From NCBI GenBank assembly GCA_021806205.1, contig JAJZXX010000053.1, positions 1 to 58,844 on the forward strand: a stretch of DNA of 58,844 nucleotides, written 5' to 3'. The stretch comes from Bacillota bacterium (lineage in GTDB: Bacteria > Bacillota > Sulfobacillia > Sulfobacillales > Sulfobacillaceae). The stretch's first letter is position 1. Each line of letters opens with the position of its first letter. Below are positions 7,785-15,265 of this stretch, one piece after another. The translations under genes were made by a program, and so were the position numbers. The notes below the pieces were generated by a model. The model was given only the letters and a program-made list of their open reading frames with translations, was not told the origin of the DNA and did not search any database.

Positions 7785-8564
7785 TCAATCGAATTGATAG
7801 GCCGTGTTGGTCATGACGTCCCACATCCAGCTTTCATGTAAGACGCGGACGGCCTCGGGCGACCCGCAAGCTCCCATGGCATAAAACAGAGGCGCCATAT
7901 GTTCCGTGCCTTGGAGAGGTACGGCCAGGTCCGCGTTCGGCGCCTGGGTGCGATAGTCAAACAATGCCTCCAAATCCCAGGCCACCAGGCGGGCTTGAAG
8001 CCATTCCTCAAACGCGTGGACCTTCTCTTTCAGTGCAACATCGTGTGCGTGCGACAATAACTGGAAGTTATGCACGGTTACCCCGCTCCCCAAAACCAGC
8101 ACATCCTCGTCGGTAAGGCCCGCGAGGGCTTGACCCACACGAAATTGTTCGCGCGGCGATATCCTCGCATTAACCGACATTTCGACGACCGGCATATCAG
8201 CTTCGGGGTAAAGCCGCTTAAGCAGAGTCCATGCCCCATGGTCCAGTCCGCGCATACGTTCGACGGTCGACGGCACACCAGCCTCCCCTAACACGCCGTG
8301 AATTTTTAAGGCAAGATTCCCATTGCCTGGCGCCGGATAGCGAAGAGCATACAATTCATCCGGAAATCCCCCAAAATCATGGATAGTGTCGTATTGTTCC
8401 ACCGCACTGACCATCTGCACGGCACTTTCCCAATGTGCCGAAAAAACCACGAGAGACCGAACTTTTGGCCAGGTTCTGGGCAGCCCATCCAAAAAGTCTC
8501 CGTAGTCGCTCTTTTCCAGGGCAATCATTGGTGACCCGTGGGACAAAAAAGCTGCAGGAGCCAT
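7785..8564 (-). CDS. LigB-type extradiol dioxygenase, DODA-like
   Basis: A 259-residue protein of the class III extradiol (4,5-DOPA dioxygenase-like, YgiD) family. Metal-ligand motifs are visible: AAFLSHGSPMIAL near the N-terminus, RGLDHGAWTLLKRLYPEADMPVVEMS mid-protein, and LGSGVTVHNFQ. In E. coli YgiD such enzymes use zinc or iron to open catechol rings. The natural substrate here is unknown. ATG 8564 has GAGGTG 6 bp upstream; a longer reading that runs into the Nudix gene has no comparable site. It lies 47 bp downstream of the Nudix gene on the same strand, probably one operon. Confidence 0.85.
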   Translation of the reverse strand: MAPAAFLSHGSPMIALEKSDYGDFLDGLPRTWPKVRSLVVFSAHWESAVQMVSAVEQYDTIHDFGGFPDELYALRYPAPGNGNLALKIHGVLGEAGVPSTVERMRGLDHGAWTLLKRLYPEADMPVVEMSVNARISPREQFRVGQALAGLTDEDVLVLGSGVTVHNFQLLSHAHDVALKEKVHAFEEWLQARLVAWDLEALFDYRTQAPNADLAVPLQGTEHMAPLFYAMGACGSPEAVRVLHESWMWDVMTNTAYQFD

Positions 8565-8611
8565 GATCAACACCTCTATCGCTATTTTTACACACTCGCA
8601 CCGACCAACCC

Positions 8612-9166
8612 CTAGGGCAACTCCTGGTTGAGGTTGCCACGGAACCGTTCCAGCGCATCCTGGTGGGTGCTGAACGCCAATCGTGGGGTTTGGCCCACCA
8701 TAAACCACCGAGCTTCAACAGCATCGGTTCCAGCTTCAAGCTGCCCGCCCACAGGGTGCGATCGATAGAACGTAATAATGGTCTCATAGTTGGGTGTGGA
8801 CCAGGTGCCCAATTGACTATCCACCACAATAATGAGGCCGGTCTCTTCCCGAGCCTCCCGGATCGCCGCGTCAATGGATGACTCACCCGCCTCGATCCCC
8901 CCACCGGGAAGAGTCCACTCCCCTTGTTCGGGAGGGTATCGCCGCTTGACTAAGACCACCTGATCTGCCGCGTCAGGATGGGAAATTACAGCCGCCACTG
9001 CCGGTAGTGGCCGCTCCCAATAGACAAAGCCGCAGTGAGGACAATAGCGCCGACTCACCCCGTCCCAGATTTGGTCGACTAATCCGGTTTGACAGGTAGG
9101 ACAATAAAGCCATCGATTGGCTGGCGGGTGCCGCCATTGTACTGGGCCACTCAGTTTGTCGGACAT
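8612..9166 (-). CDS. Nudix hydrolase with N-terminal zinc ribbon
   Basis: A 184-residue protein. Residues about 22-46 form a zinc ribbon (CPTC...CPHCG) like that of NADH pyrophosphatase or archaeal-type Nudix proteins. The Nudix box follows as GGGIEAGESSIDAAIREAREETG, with all conserved Gly, Glu and Arg residues. It cleaves some nucleoside diphosphate-X compound, but the substrate is not readable. It is the first gene of a probable two-gene operon with the extradiol dioxygenase. Confidence 0.87.
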   Translation of the reverse strand: MSDKLSGPVQWRHPPANRWLYCPTCQTGLVDQIWDGVSRRYCPHCGFVYWERPLPAVAAVISHPDAADQVVLVKRRYPPEQGEWTLPGGGIEAGESSIDAAIREAREETGLIIVVDSQLGTWSTPNYETIITFYRSHPVGGQLEAGTDAVEARWFMVGQTPRLAFSTHQDALERFRGNLNQELP

Positions 9167-9214
9167 AAAAATCGCCCCCGTGCTTTAAGAGTAACGCACA
9201 AAGGACCGTTTGGT

Positions 9215-9705
9215 TTACGCGTCCCGATAAATCCGGCAAATGGCGGGGCGTTTAATGCGAAGACTCAGGGCTTCCATCGCCCGGAAGATGTAATTCATGT
9301 GGGTCGATTCCACAAAAGCCATTTGCAGATCTAGTCCCATGGCCAAATCCATATTTTCAGCTCCCGCTGCAATCACCAAGATCGTGTCATCGGTGATGAG
9401 GGCCGATTGATACACCCCCCACCGGCTACCTTTTGAATTTGCTCGACTTCCAGCACGCCGCTATTTCCGTATAAACGGTGCCATTGTGCATAGAGGCTGA
9501 CTCCGATCACCACTGGGTGAGGCGGCATAAAACCTGCCGAGGTTAAATGACTAACAACCCGAGTCACGTCATGAAAACCGTTGCCGGGTTTGTCCCATTC
9601 TGGGCCGGCAGAATGTGACGTCCATCTACCGTCAATAGTCCCGGTACACTCTCTTCGGATCGGCCGTGGAAAATGGGGTGCGTTGGCGGTTGTCTCCCGC
9701 AATCG
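9215..9705 (-). pseudogene. Family 1 encapsulin shell protein, truncated and frameshifted
   Basis: Three frames join into the C-terminal two thirds of an encapsulin (Linocin M18-like, HK97 fold). First comes IFHGRSEESVPGLLTVDGRH; then, after a shift at about 9605-9615, EWDKPGNGFHDVTRVVSHL, PPHPVVIGVSLYAQWHRLYG and NSGVLEVEQIQKVAGG. After a shift in the six-C run 9415-9420, VYQSALITDDTILVIAAGAE, DLAMGLDLQMAFVE and SLRIKRPAICRI follow. The cargo-contacting N-terminal helix and the start of the P-domain are missing. Family 1 encapsulins form protein nanocompartments that store iron or house peroxidases. A ferritin-like remnant lies just upstream on the same strand. Identity is based on remembered family sequence and is strong for the LYAQ-HRLYGN and DDTILVIAAGAENMDLA blocks. 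Confidence 0.8.
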
Positions 9706-9740
9706 TGGGAGACATAAAATGTCTCGCGTCGTCAAGACCA

Positions 9741-9760
9741 GACGTTAACAGACGTTAACA
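9741..9760 (+). repeat. Tandem 10-bp repeat GACGTTAACA x2 at the deletion junction
   Basis: Two perfect adjacent copies of GACGTTAACA (each containing GTTAAC) lie exactly between the ferritin-like and encapsulin remnants. The repeat probably marks the junction where the end of one gene and the start of the next were lost. Confidence 0.7.
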
Positions 9761-9921
9761 GGATTCGGCGAACGATTTAACGTGGTGCATCTCGTCACGG
9801 ACAATCGCCTTGATACACTACCTCCAAATTCATGGACCACCGTCCACGCGTGCGTCAAATAGTGGACTATCGCCCGATGCTCTCCCGTAAGATCATGGTT
9901 TAATAACAAAACCTGTTCCAT
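9755..9921 (-). pseudogene. Ferritin-like (probable encapsulin cargo) N-terminal remnant
   Basis: ATG 9921 follows GAGGG. The reading gives MEQVLLLNHDLTGEHRAIVH then YLTHAWTVVHEFGGSV. After a one-base shift near 9810-9820 it gives KAIVRDEMHHVKSFAES, ending at TAA 9755. The two helices carry a diiron-type pattern: Glu in GEHRAIVHY, and E-x-x-H in RDEMHHVK. This is typical of ferritin-like/bacterioferritin-like proteins, including encapsulated ones. Only the first two of four helices remain and no targeting tail is left. Its place directly upstream of an encapsulin remnant suggests it was the cargo gene. Confidence 0.65.
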
Positions 9922-9981
9922 TGAATCCCTCGTCCCCTTCTGATGATCCTCCTGGCGTAGTATGCCAAAAGGACCGGGGTG

Positions 9982-10551
9982 CTAAGCAGAAGGCCCTTCG
10001 GACGACATGCGATCCTTAATATGGGCAAGCTCACGTCCCATATTCTGCATTTCACTTTCGGCCATGGTCAAAAACTTCTCCAGCTCCTGATGGCGCTCTT
10101 GATCGATTTCCATCAGTTGGCGCACCTCATTATACAAATCCAGGGTGCGATCGAGCTCGACCCTAAGACTTTGCATTCGCTCTGTCATAACCAATTTCTC
10201 TTGACGGTCGCGTTCTGGGGCCAACAGGGGGTTCAGCATTTGACGGACCAGGGGATCATCCGACGATACCCGCACCGCAATTTCCCCACCCATTCCTCGA
10301 GCCGCTTGAATCCAAGTAAGCGCGTCGGGCACAGGAACATCCCTGATGTAACCCTGCCAGGGCGCCATAGGCAACTCAATACGCCGATGGACCGATAGGG
10401 CCATGGCTAATTGTCGGTTATGGTCTAACGAGTCGACGAACCGTACTCGCGAAGGATCAGCCATCAGGTAGCCGACGATCACTTGAAGGACTGGCACTTG
10501 GCCAGTCAGGCGTCCTAAATATATGAGAAGCTTGTCAATTTGTTCGCGCAT
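9982..10551 (-). CDS. Uncharacterised protein with C-terminal coiled coil
   Basis: A 189-residue protein that I do not recognise. Residues 1-95 are a mixed alpha/beta region containing ALSVHRRIELPMAPWQGYIR and WIQAARGMGGEIAVRVSSDD. From about residue 110 to 185 it is a continuous amphipathic, Glu/Arg/Leu-rich helix (ERDRQEKLVMTERMQSLRVE, LYNEVRQLMEIDQERHQELE), very likely a coiled coil. No signal peptide or membrane segment is seen. ATG 10551 is 12 bp after GAGGGG; an in-frame TTG at 10557 has better spacing and may be the true start. It stands alone downstream of an untranslated-looking 380-bp gap. Confidence 0.6.
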   Translation of the reverse strand: MREQIDKLLIYLGRLTGQVPVLQVIVGYLMADPSRVRFVDSLDHNRQLAMALSVHRRIELPMAPWQGYIRDVPVPDALTWIQAARGMGGEIAVRVSSDDPLVRQMLNPLLAPERDRQEKLVMTERMQSLRVELDRTLDLYNEVRQLMEIDQERHQELEKFLTMAESEMQNMGRELAHIKDRMSSEGPSA

Positions 10552-10581
10552 AGTCAAACCATACCCCTCGAGTCCCCGCAT

Positions 10582-10960
10582 TGCAACCGGTAGTCACCGA
10601 TGGAAGATCTCGGCCACTGTCCCACTATTTCTATGCCAAGGTGGGGATTCCCGTGCTTTTCGGGGCAAATTTGTACTAACATGGGAGTATGAGGTCCTGG
10701 TCGCCTAAAGATTCTTGAGAATGGATGAGAATGGCTTAGGAGCCAGGGGCTGGGCATAATATGGCGTGTAAGGGCTCTGCATCATTCAATGCCTTATCGG
10801 GTTTTTTCGGATTTGGCGGAAGGAAAACCGAAGCAAAACGCGAATTATATGATACGGCTGACAACTGCTCTCACAACCATGGCGGCATCCCATATCATAA
10901 GAAGTAGCCACACAAGCCGTAGACCACGAACCACGTGACCCGGGAAAGGAGCGGACGGCC
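10582..10960. other. Divergent intergenic region, no gene recognised
   Basis: This 379-bp gap lies between the coiled-coil gene (minus) and the SirB1-like gene (plus). AT-rich patches such as AATTATATGATACG (about 10840-10853) could serve as a -10 region for the plus-strand gene. No well-spaced -35 box or clear operator was found. Confidence 0.4.
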
Positions 10961-11809
10961 ATGAAGTCACTCACCGACGGAGAAATTCGGGCACTCATCC
11001 ACCTTTTGGGCGACGACGACATCAAGACCGCCCAAATTGCGCGCAAAACCCTGATTGAAGCGCGTAGCCAAGCCGAATCGTATCTTGAAGAGGCGCGCAC
11101 CAGTAGCGACCCGCACGTACGCACCCGGGTTTACAGCATTCTTGAGCGGCTGCGCCTGGATGAACTCGGCAAGCGGTTTGAGCGGTTCTGTGAAATGCCT
11201 TCGGCTTGGATCGATTTGGAAGAAGGGGCTTTCTTGATCGCAGAAGCTGGCTATCCCAGTCTTAATCGGGCGCACTACCGCGGCATGCTCGATGACATGG
11301 CCCATGACTTTAAGCGCAACAATGAGCGTCTCGGACGCGGGCGCGAACTCATTGAGGCATTTAACCAGTACTTTTTTGAGGACTTGGGGTTCGCGGGCAA
11401 TCAAGATGGTTATTACGATCCCGACAACAGCTTTATTAATCAGGTCTTAGACCGCCGTTTGGGAATCCCTATCAGCCTTTCCGCCGTCTACCTGTTAATT
11501 GCGCGGCGCCTGAGAATTCCTGTCGTCGGTATTGGCATGCCTGGCCATTTCCTCCTGCAATATAACGACAGTCTATTTATTGACCCGTTTCACAAGGGGC
11601 GTCTTTTAAATCGGGGTGAGTGTGTCCAATTCTTGATGAATAATGGGTTTGGGTTTCATCCGGCGTATTTGAGCCCCACTCCCACCCGATTTATGCTGGT
11701 GCGAATGCTCACCAATCTCATTCAGATTTATAGTACGCAGGATCCTGACAGGGCCGATTCGCTCACATCGTTTCGCGACATGCTCACCCATTCCTACGCT
11801 CGGGTGTGA
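10961..11809 (+). CDS. SirB1-family transglutaminase-like protein
   Basis: A 282-residue protein. The N-terminal 80 residues are HEAT-like helical (IHLLGDDDIKTAQIARKTLI, SSDPHVRTRVYSILERL). The central region carries the SirB1/Transglut_core2 core: DNSFINQVLDRRLGIPISLS, IARRLRIPVVGIGMPGHFLL, FIDPFHKGRLL. The usual transglutaminase Cys is replaced by Ser in PISLSAVY, while GMPGHFL (His) and DPF (Asp) remain, as is common in SirB1 proteins. Enzymatic activity is therefore doubtful. The family's role is unclear. The start is supported by AAAGGAG about 10 bp upstream. It converges with the HAD gene. Confidence 0.85.
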   Translation: MKSLTDGEIRALIHLLGDDDIKTAQIARKTLIEARSQAESYLEEARTSSDPHVRTRVYSILERLRLDELGKRFERFCEMPSAWIDLEEGAFLIAEAGYPSLNRAHYRGMLDDMAHDFKRNNERLGRGRELIEAFNQYFFEDLGFAGNQDGYYDPDNSFINQVLDRRLGIPISLSAVYLLIARRLRIPVVGIGMPGHFLLQYNDSLFIDPFHKGRLLNRGECVQFLMNNGFGFHPAYLSPTPTRFMLVRMLTNLIQIYSTQDPDRADSLTSFRDMLTHSYARV

Positions 11810-11825
11810 GGCACCGCCCTCGCCT

Positions 11826-12545
11826 TTATCTATGGGTGTGGGACGAAAGCCAAGGGATGACGCGGGCCATAGAGCCATGCTCTGCCCCGGTCGGTAGCCT
11901 GGCTATCTCTTGAGGCGTCAAAAGGGCCTGAGCCCACCACACAGCCATGCCCGCCGTATGGGCTGGAATAATGTCTTCAATCAGATTATTACCGACCATC
12001 AACCATTCGCTTGGATCGGAGTGCATCATTTCTGCCGCTTCGCGATAATAATCGGGCTGGGGCTTGGTTGTGTGCACCGTTTCCAAGGACGTACGCCAGT
12101 CAAACGAAAAACCTTCGAGCCCAGCCCATTCGAGCCGCCAATCAATGGCTTTCTTGGGAAACAAAGCCGAGGTTAACAGAGCTACCCGATATCCTTTGGC
12201 GCGCAATGTCGCTAATAGCCCGGTTACGCCAAACACAGGCGAAGACAGTCGCCTTAGCGTGGCAAATGGCTTGGCGTAAAATTCCTGTAAAGGGCGCTCA
12301 ATGTCATTGCGCGACAATCCCGTATCCTCTTCAAACCCGCGATAAAAGAAGTCCTCAAGCCACTCGTTGTCGCACGGCTTTTGCATCATGCGCGTGCTGA
12401 TGTTTAAAAACGCATCAGCCAAGGGTGCCTTATCGGGAAATTCTTCATCCATATACGTAGACAAGGTCTTCATATATGTTGGGATGAAATCGGAAGAGAG
12501 TTGGAGCAGCGTGTCATCCAGATCAAATCCGATCACGTGAACCAC
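11826..12545 (-). CDS. HAD-superfamily hydrolase
   Basis: A 239-residue haloacid dehalogenase-like phosphatase. Motif I is GFDLDDTLL near the N-terminus, with the nucleophile Asp and second Asp. Motif II is in VALLTSALF, motif III is the Lys of TTKPQPDYY, and motif IV is MVGNNLIEDIIPAHTAG. In motif IV an Asn-Asn pair replaces the more usual GD, but the later Glu-Asp keeps the acidic side. The helical cap at about residues 15-95 marks subclass I. The substrate is unknown. It diverges from the molybdenum cofactor operon. Confidence 0.85.
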   Translation of the reverse strand: MVHVIGFDLDDTLLQLSSDFIPTYMKTLSTYMDEEFPDKAPLADAFLNISTRMMQKPCDNEWLEDFFYRGFEEDTGLSRNDIERPLQEFYAKPFATLRRLSSPVFGVTGLLATLRAKGYRVALLTSALFPKKAIDWRLEWAGLEGFSFDWRTSLETVHTTKPQPDYYREAAEMMHSDPSEWLMVGNNLIEDIIPAHTAGMAVWWAQALLTPQEIARLPTGAEHGSMARVIPWLSSHTHR

Positions 12546-12661
12546 TGGGCATTACTCACCTCAAACCAGAATCCAGCGCCACCTTTCCGGAAGGGGTGGG
12601 TCGGCGCCACGACTTTAGTGTACCATTAGAGGCGATAAGACGACGAGGAGGCCAGCGTTTG

Positions 12662-13243
12662 ATGTTGCCTATCCAGGGGGTCATCTTGGCGGGAGGTCAA
12701 TCCCGGCGAATGGGGCAATGCAAAAACGACCTCCTCATCGATCCGGGGGGACCAACCCTCTTAAAGCGCGCCCGTCGAACACTTCATAGCATTTGCGTTA
12801 CCGTATGGGTGTCAAGACCCTTTGGTTACCCATCCCCCACCCCCGAGGACCTCGTGGACGAGCGCCCCCAGTTAGGCCCTCTGATGGGGATTGCCATGGC
12901 GCTAGCCCAGCACCGCCAAGACTTGACTTGCGTGCTGGCGGTAGACCTTCCGGGTGTGCCGGCCTCGCTATTTGATACGCTGTACCAGCATTGGATGGAC
13001 GACCCCACCCTGGAGGTCGTATATCCCGGGGATGGGGACGGCCACATCCAACCCTTAGCGGGCCTATGGCATGCTAAGGCCCTGTCAGCAATCCAGTCGT
13101 TCTTAGGTTCAGGCCAACCGCCTCGGGTGCAGGGCGTCATGCGTCAGCTCCCATCCAAACAAGTCATTGTACCCCAAGAGTATCTCGTCAACCTGAACAC
13201 ACCCGAAGACTGGGCCCGCTTCCAAGCGGCATCAGCGCGATGA
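12662..13243 (+). CDS. mobA: MobA molybdenum cofactor guanylyltransferase
   Basis: A 193-residue protein. The GTP-binding N-terminus VILAGGQSRRMGQCKNDLL fits LAGGxSxRMGxxK, and VLAVDLPGVPASLFDTL corresponds to the metal-binding xxDxP segment (Val in place of the frequent Cys). MobA attaches GMP to molybdopterin-Mo to make the guanine dinucleotide cofactor used by DMSO-reductase-family enzymes such as formate dehydrogenase and nitrate reductase. ATG 12662 has GAGGAGG about 10 bp upstream; a longer open frame upstream is not family-like. The stop overlaps the mobB start by 4 bp. Confidence 0.87.
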   Translation: MLPIQGVILAGGQSRRMGQCKNDLLIDPGGPTLLKRARRTLHSICVTVWVSRPFGYPSPTPEDLVDERPQLGPLMGIAMALAQHRQDLTCVLAVDLPGVPASLFDTLYQHWMDDPTLEVVYPGDGDGHIQPLAGLWHAKALSAIQSFLGSGQPPRVQGVMRQLPSKQVIVPQEYLVNLNTPEDWARFQAASAR

Positions 13244-13734
13244 AGGTCCTCCATGTGGCGGGACCCTCCGGGGCCGGAAAAACCCGTCTGATCGAGGCGC
13301 TGTTGCCATCGCTGCCGGTAGCCTGGGTTATCAAATGGACGCATCACCCCATCGGCCAAGACAAGCCGGGCTCCGATACAGATCGGCTGTCATTAGGAGG
13401 CACGCCCACCATCCTCGCCGGGCCAGACGGACTGGTGGCTCGCTGGGCACTTGGCAATCGGTCTCTTTTATACGAATACATGGCCAGGATGTTACCCGAC
13501 GACGCGTTAGTCGTGATCGAAGGGCACCATGCCGACTCTCATCCAAAAGTTTGGATTGGAAGCGATCCGCCCCCATCATCAGCCCTGGTAATCGGTCCCG
13601 CGGCTCAAGGGGACTCTCACTGGTTGACGGCTGCGCTGCCGTTAACAGACAAAGACATCATCAACGCATCTGATTTTTTACGGCATCACTATCAACGCTA
13701 CTTGTACACCATCGGGAGGGATGCCCATGAGTGA
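13240..13734 (+). CDS. mobB: MobB molybdopterin-guanine dinucleotide biosynthesis adaptor
   Basis: A 164-residue P-loop GTPase-like protein. Walker A is GPSGAGKTRLIEAL at the N-terminus, followed by WVIKWTHHPIGQDKPGSDTD, which matches the conserved KH..H...D..GKDS region of MobB. ALVVIEGHHADSHPKVWI resembles the family's EGFK region, altered. MobB binds GTP and helps MobA. It overlaps mobA by 4 bp and moeA by 8 bp, a tightly coupled operon. Confidence 0.85.
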   Translation: MKVLHVAGPSGAGKTRLIEALLPSLPVAWVIKWTHHPIGQDKPGSDTDRLSLGGTPTILAGPDGLVARWALGNRSLLYEYMARMLPDDALVVIEGHHADSHPKVWIGSDPPPSSALVIGPAAQGDSHWLTAALPLTDKDIINASDFLRHHYQRYLYTIGRDAHE

Positions 13735-14935
13735 GTATATTGCTGCAGCCGACGCCCTTTCTTTAATTTTAGACCAAATCCGGCCGACTTGCCGCCAGGA
13801 ATCCGTTCCCTTGGATCAGACCGTGGGACGCATCCTGGCCGAGTCCATCGACGCGCAACGGGACGCGCCACCGTTTCGTCGGGCGGCCATGGACGGATAC
13901 GCCTTTCGATCCCAGGATACTCCCGGAACCCTTAATGTCGTCGGAACCATCGTCGCCGGAACCATCTGGTCTAAGCCCCTGAATCCGGGCGATGCCGTCA
14001 GAATTATGACGGGCGCCTTCGTACCGACCGAATGCGACACCGTGCTGGAGCAAGAGGCGGTCCAGGGTGGCCGAACCATTGCCGTTGTGAAAACCATCAA
14101 GTCAGACCGCAACATTATGCAGCAGGGACATGAATACCTTAAGGGCACCCGGATCTTTGAGGCCGGCACACCGATCGGCCCGATTGCCCTAGGACAGATG
14201 GCAGGGCTCGGGCTCGCGACCATCCCGGTACTGATAAAGCCCCGGGTACTCGTCTTGGTGACTGGCAATGAAGTCGTGCGGGGAGGGACAGTGTTGCCCG
14301 CCGGCCACATCTATGATGCAACGGGGCCGTTGTTGAAGGCGCTGATAGACGAATTGGGCGCCACCGCCACGGTGCGATATGGCCGCGATGATAAACGCTC
14401 CCTTTACCAATCCTTGGCACGGGCCGGACACACTTACGACTTAGTAATTACGACTGGCGGGGTCTCGGTCGGCATCCGCGATTATCTGCCCGAGGTTTTG
14501 TCCCAACATTTTCAGCGGCTCTTTTGGCGGGTCGACATGCATCCAGGCAAGGCGATGGCGGCGGGGCTCATTCGACCTGGTCTGCCCGTCCTGTCCCTAT
14601 CAGGCAACCCCGGTGCCACCCTGACCGCTTGGTACTTAATCGTAGCCCCGGTCGTGGCCAAACTATTGGGTCAGCCCTATCAACTCAAGTCCATAACCGG
14701 CCACCTGATCCACGAGTACCCCAAAGCCACGCGGGAGACGCGGTACTTGAAGGCCCACTTTATTAAGCATGCTGACGGCTATGGGTTTGATGTCTCGGTC
14801 AACCAATCGTCCGATGCCATCCGATCGTTCCAAGACGCCGACGGCCTGGTGGTCATCCCTCACAAGAGTCCGCCTCAACAAGAGGGCGCGGTCGTTCAGG
14901 GCCTTTTTCTACCCGGACGATCTTTGGGACAATAA
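13727..14935 (+). CDS. moeA: MoeA molybdopterin molybdenumtransferase
   Basis: A 402-residue enzyme that inserts molybdate into adenylated molybdopterin. Landmarks are RAAMDGYAFR (residues about 45-55), IMTGAFVPTECDTVLEQE, and the MoCF-binding domain with VLVLVTGNEVVRGG, LVITTGGVSVGIRDYLPEVL and LSLSGNPGATLTAWYL, followed by the C-terminal beta-barrel domain. ATG 13727 is preferred over ATG 13721 because GGGAGGG is 6 bp before it. The 3' end overlaps the convergent ArsC-like gene by 27 bp. Confidence 0.92.
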   Translation: MSEYIAAADALSLILDQIRPTCRQESVPLDQTVGRILAESIDAQRDAPPFRRAAMDGYAFRSQDTPGTLNVVGTIVAGTIWSKPLNPGDAVRIMTGAFVPTECDTVLEQEAVQGGRTIAVVKTIKSDRNIMQQGHEYLKGTRIFEAGTPIGPIALGQMAGLGLATIPVLIKPRVLVLVTGNEVVRGGTVLPAGHIYDATGPLLKALIDELGATATVRYGRDDKRSLYQSLARAGHTYDLVITTGGVSVGIRDYLPEVLSQHFQRLFWRVDMHPGKAMAAGLIRPGLPVLSLSGNPGATLTAWYLIVAPVVAKLLGQPYQLKSITGHLIHEYPKATRETRYLKAHFIKHADGYGFDVSVNQSSDAIRSFQDADGLVVIPHKSPPQQEGAVVQGLFLPGRSLGQ

Positions 14936-15265
14936 ATCACTCCACTGGTCGGGATTAAACCCGACGGCTAACTTGCCTTGATGTTCAAGCAGAGGGCGTT
15001 TAATGAGGCGCGGCTCGCGGCTCATCCAATGCACCCATTCATCATCGGAATGCACTCGATCGCGATACTGCCCATATTTAGGACTTTTGGTGGACAGTAT
15101 CTGGCGGATGCCGGCAGCCAATCCGGCTAACCGCCGGATTTCCTCATCCGTCAGCGGCTGACGAATCAAGTCGCGACTTTCGTTTACGGAGAACCCTTCC
15201 TGCACCAGCCACGCTCGCGCACGATTGGACGTCGTTCAGCCCTGGTAGCCATAAAAGATTGTCAC
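14909..15265 (-). CDS. ArsC/Spx-family thioredoxin-fold protein with in-frame TGA at the catalytic Cys (candidate selenoprotein)
   Basis: Read from GTG 15265, the frame gives VTIFYGYQG, then TGA (15238-15236), then TTSNRARAWLVQEGFSVNES. It continues as LTDEEIRRLAGLAAG and SREPRLIKRPLLEHQGKLAVGF to a stop at 14909. In ArsC/Spx proteins the position after YxxPx is the redox-active Cys (Y-H-N-P-x-C-G-T-S-R in E. coli ArsC). Here that exact codon is TGA. The conserved LIxRP motif and C-terminal region are intact, and about 89 codons follow the TGA without another stop. GTG 15265 directly abuts the TAA of the upstream Fur-family gene, indicating translational coupling. A hairpin fitting the bacterial SECIS layout starts 8 nt after the TGA. 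It is either a selenocysteine enzyme or a Cys-to-stop mutant; the sequence alone cannot decide. Confidence 0.7.
15205..15228 (-). promoter_or_regulatory. Candidate bacterial SECIS hairpin behind the in-frame TGA
   Basis: In the minus-strand mRNA, CCAAUCGUGC pairs with GCGUGGCUGG around the tetraloop GCGA. That is nine pairs in ten positions, with three G-U pairs and one A-C mismatch. The loop begins 17 nt after the UGA and its first base is G, as the published bSECIS model requires. GC-rich coding DNA can form such hairpins by chance, so the weight is moderate. Confidence 0.45.
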
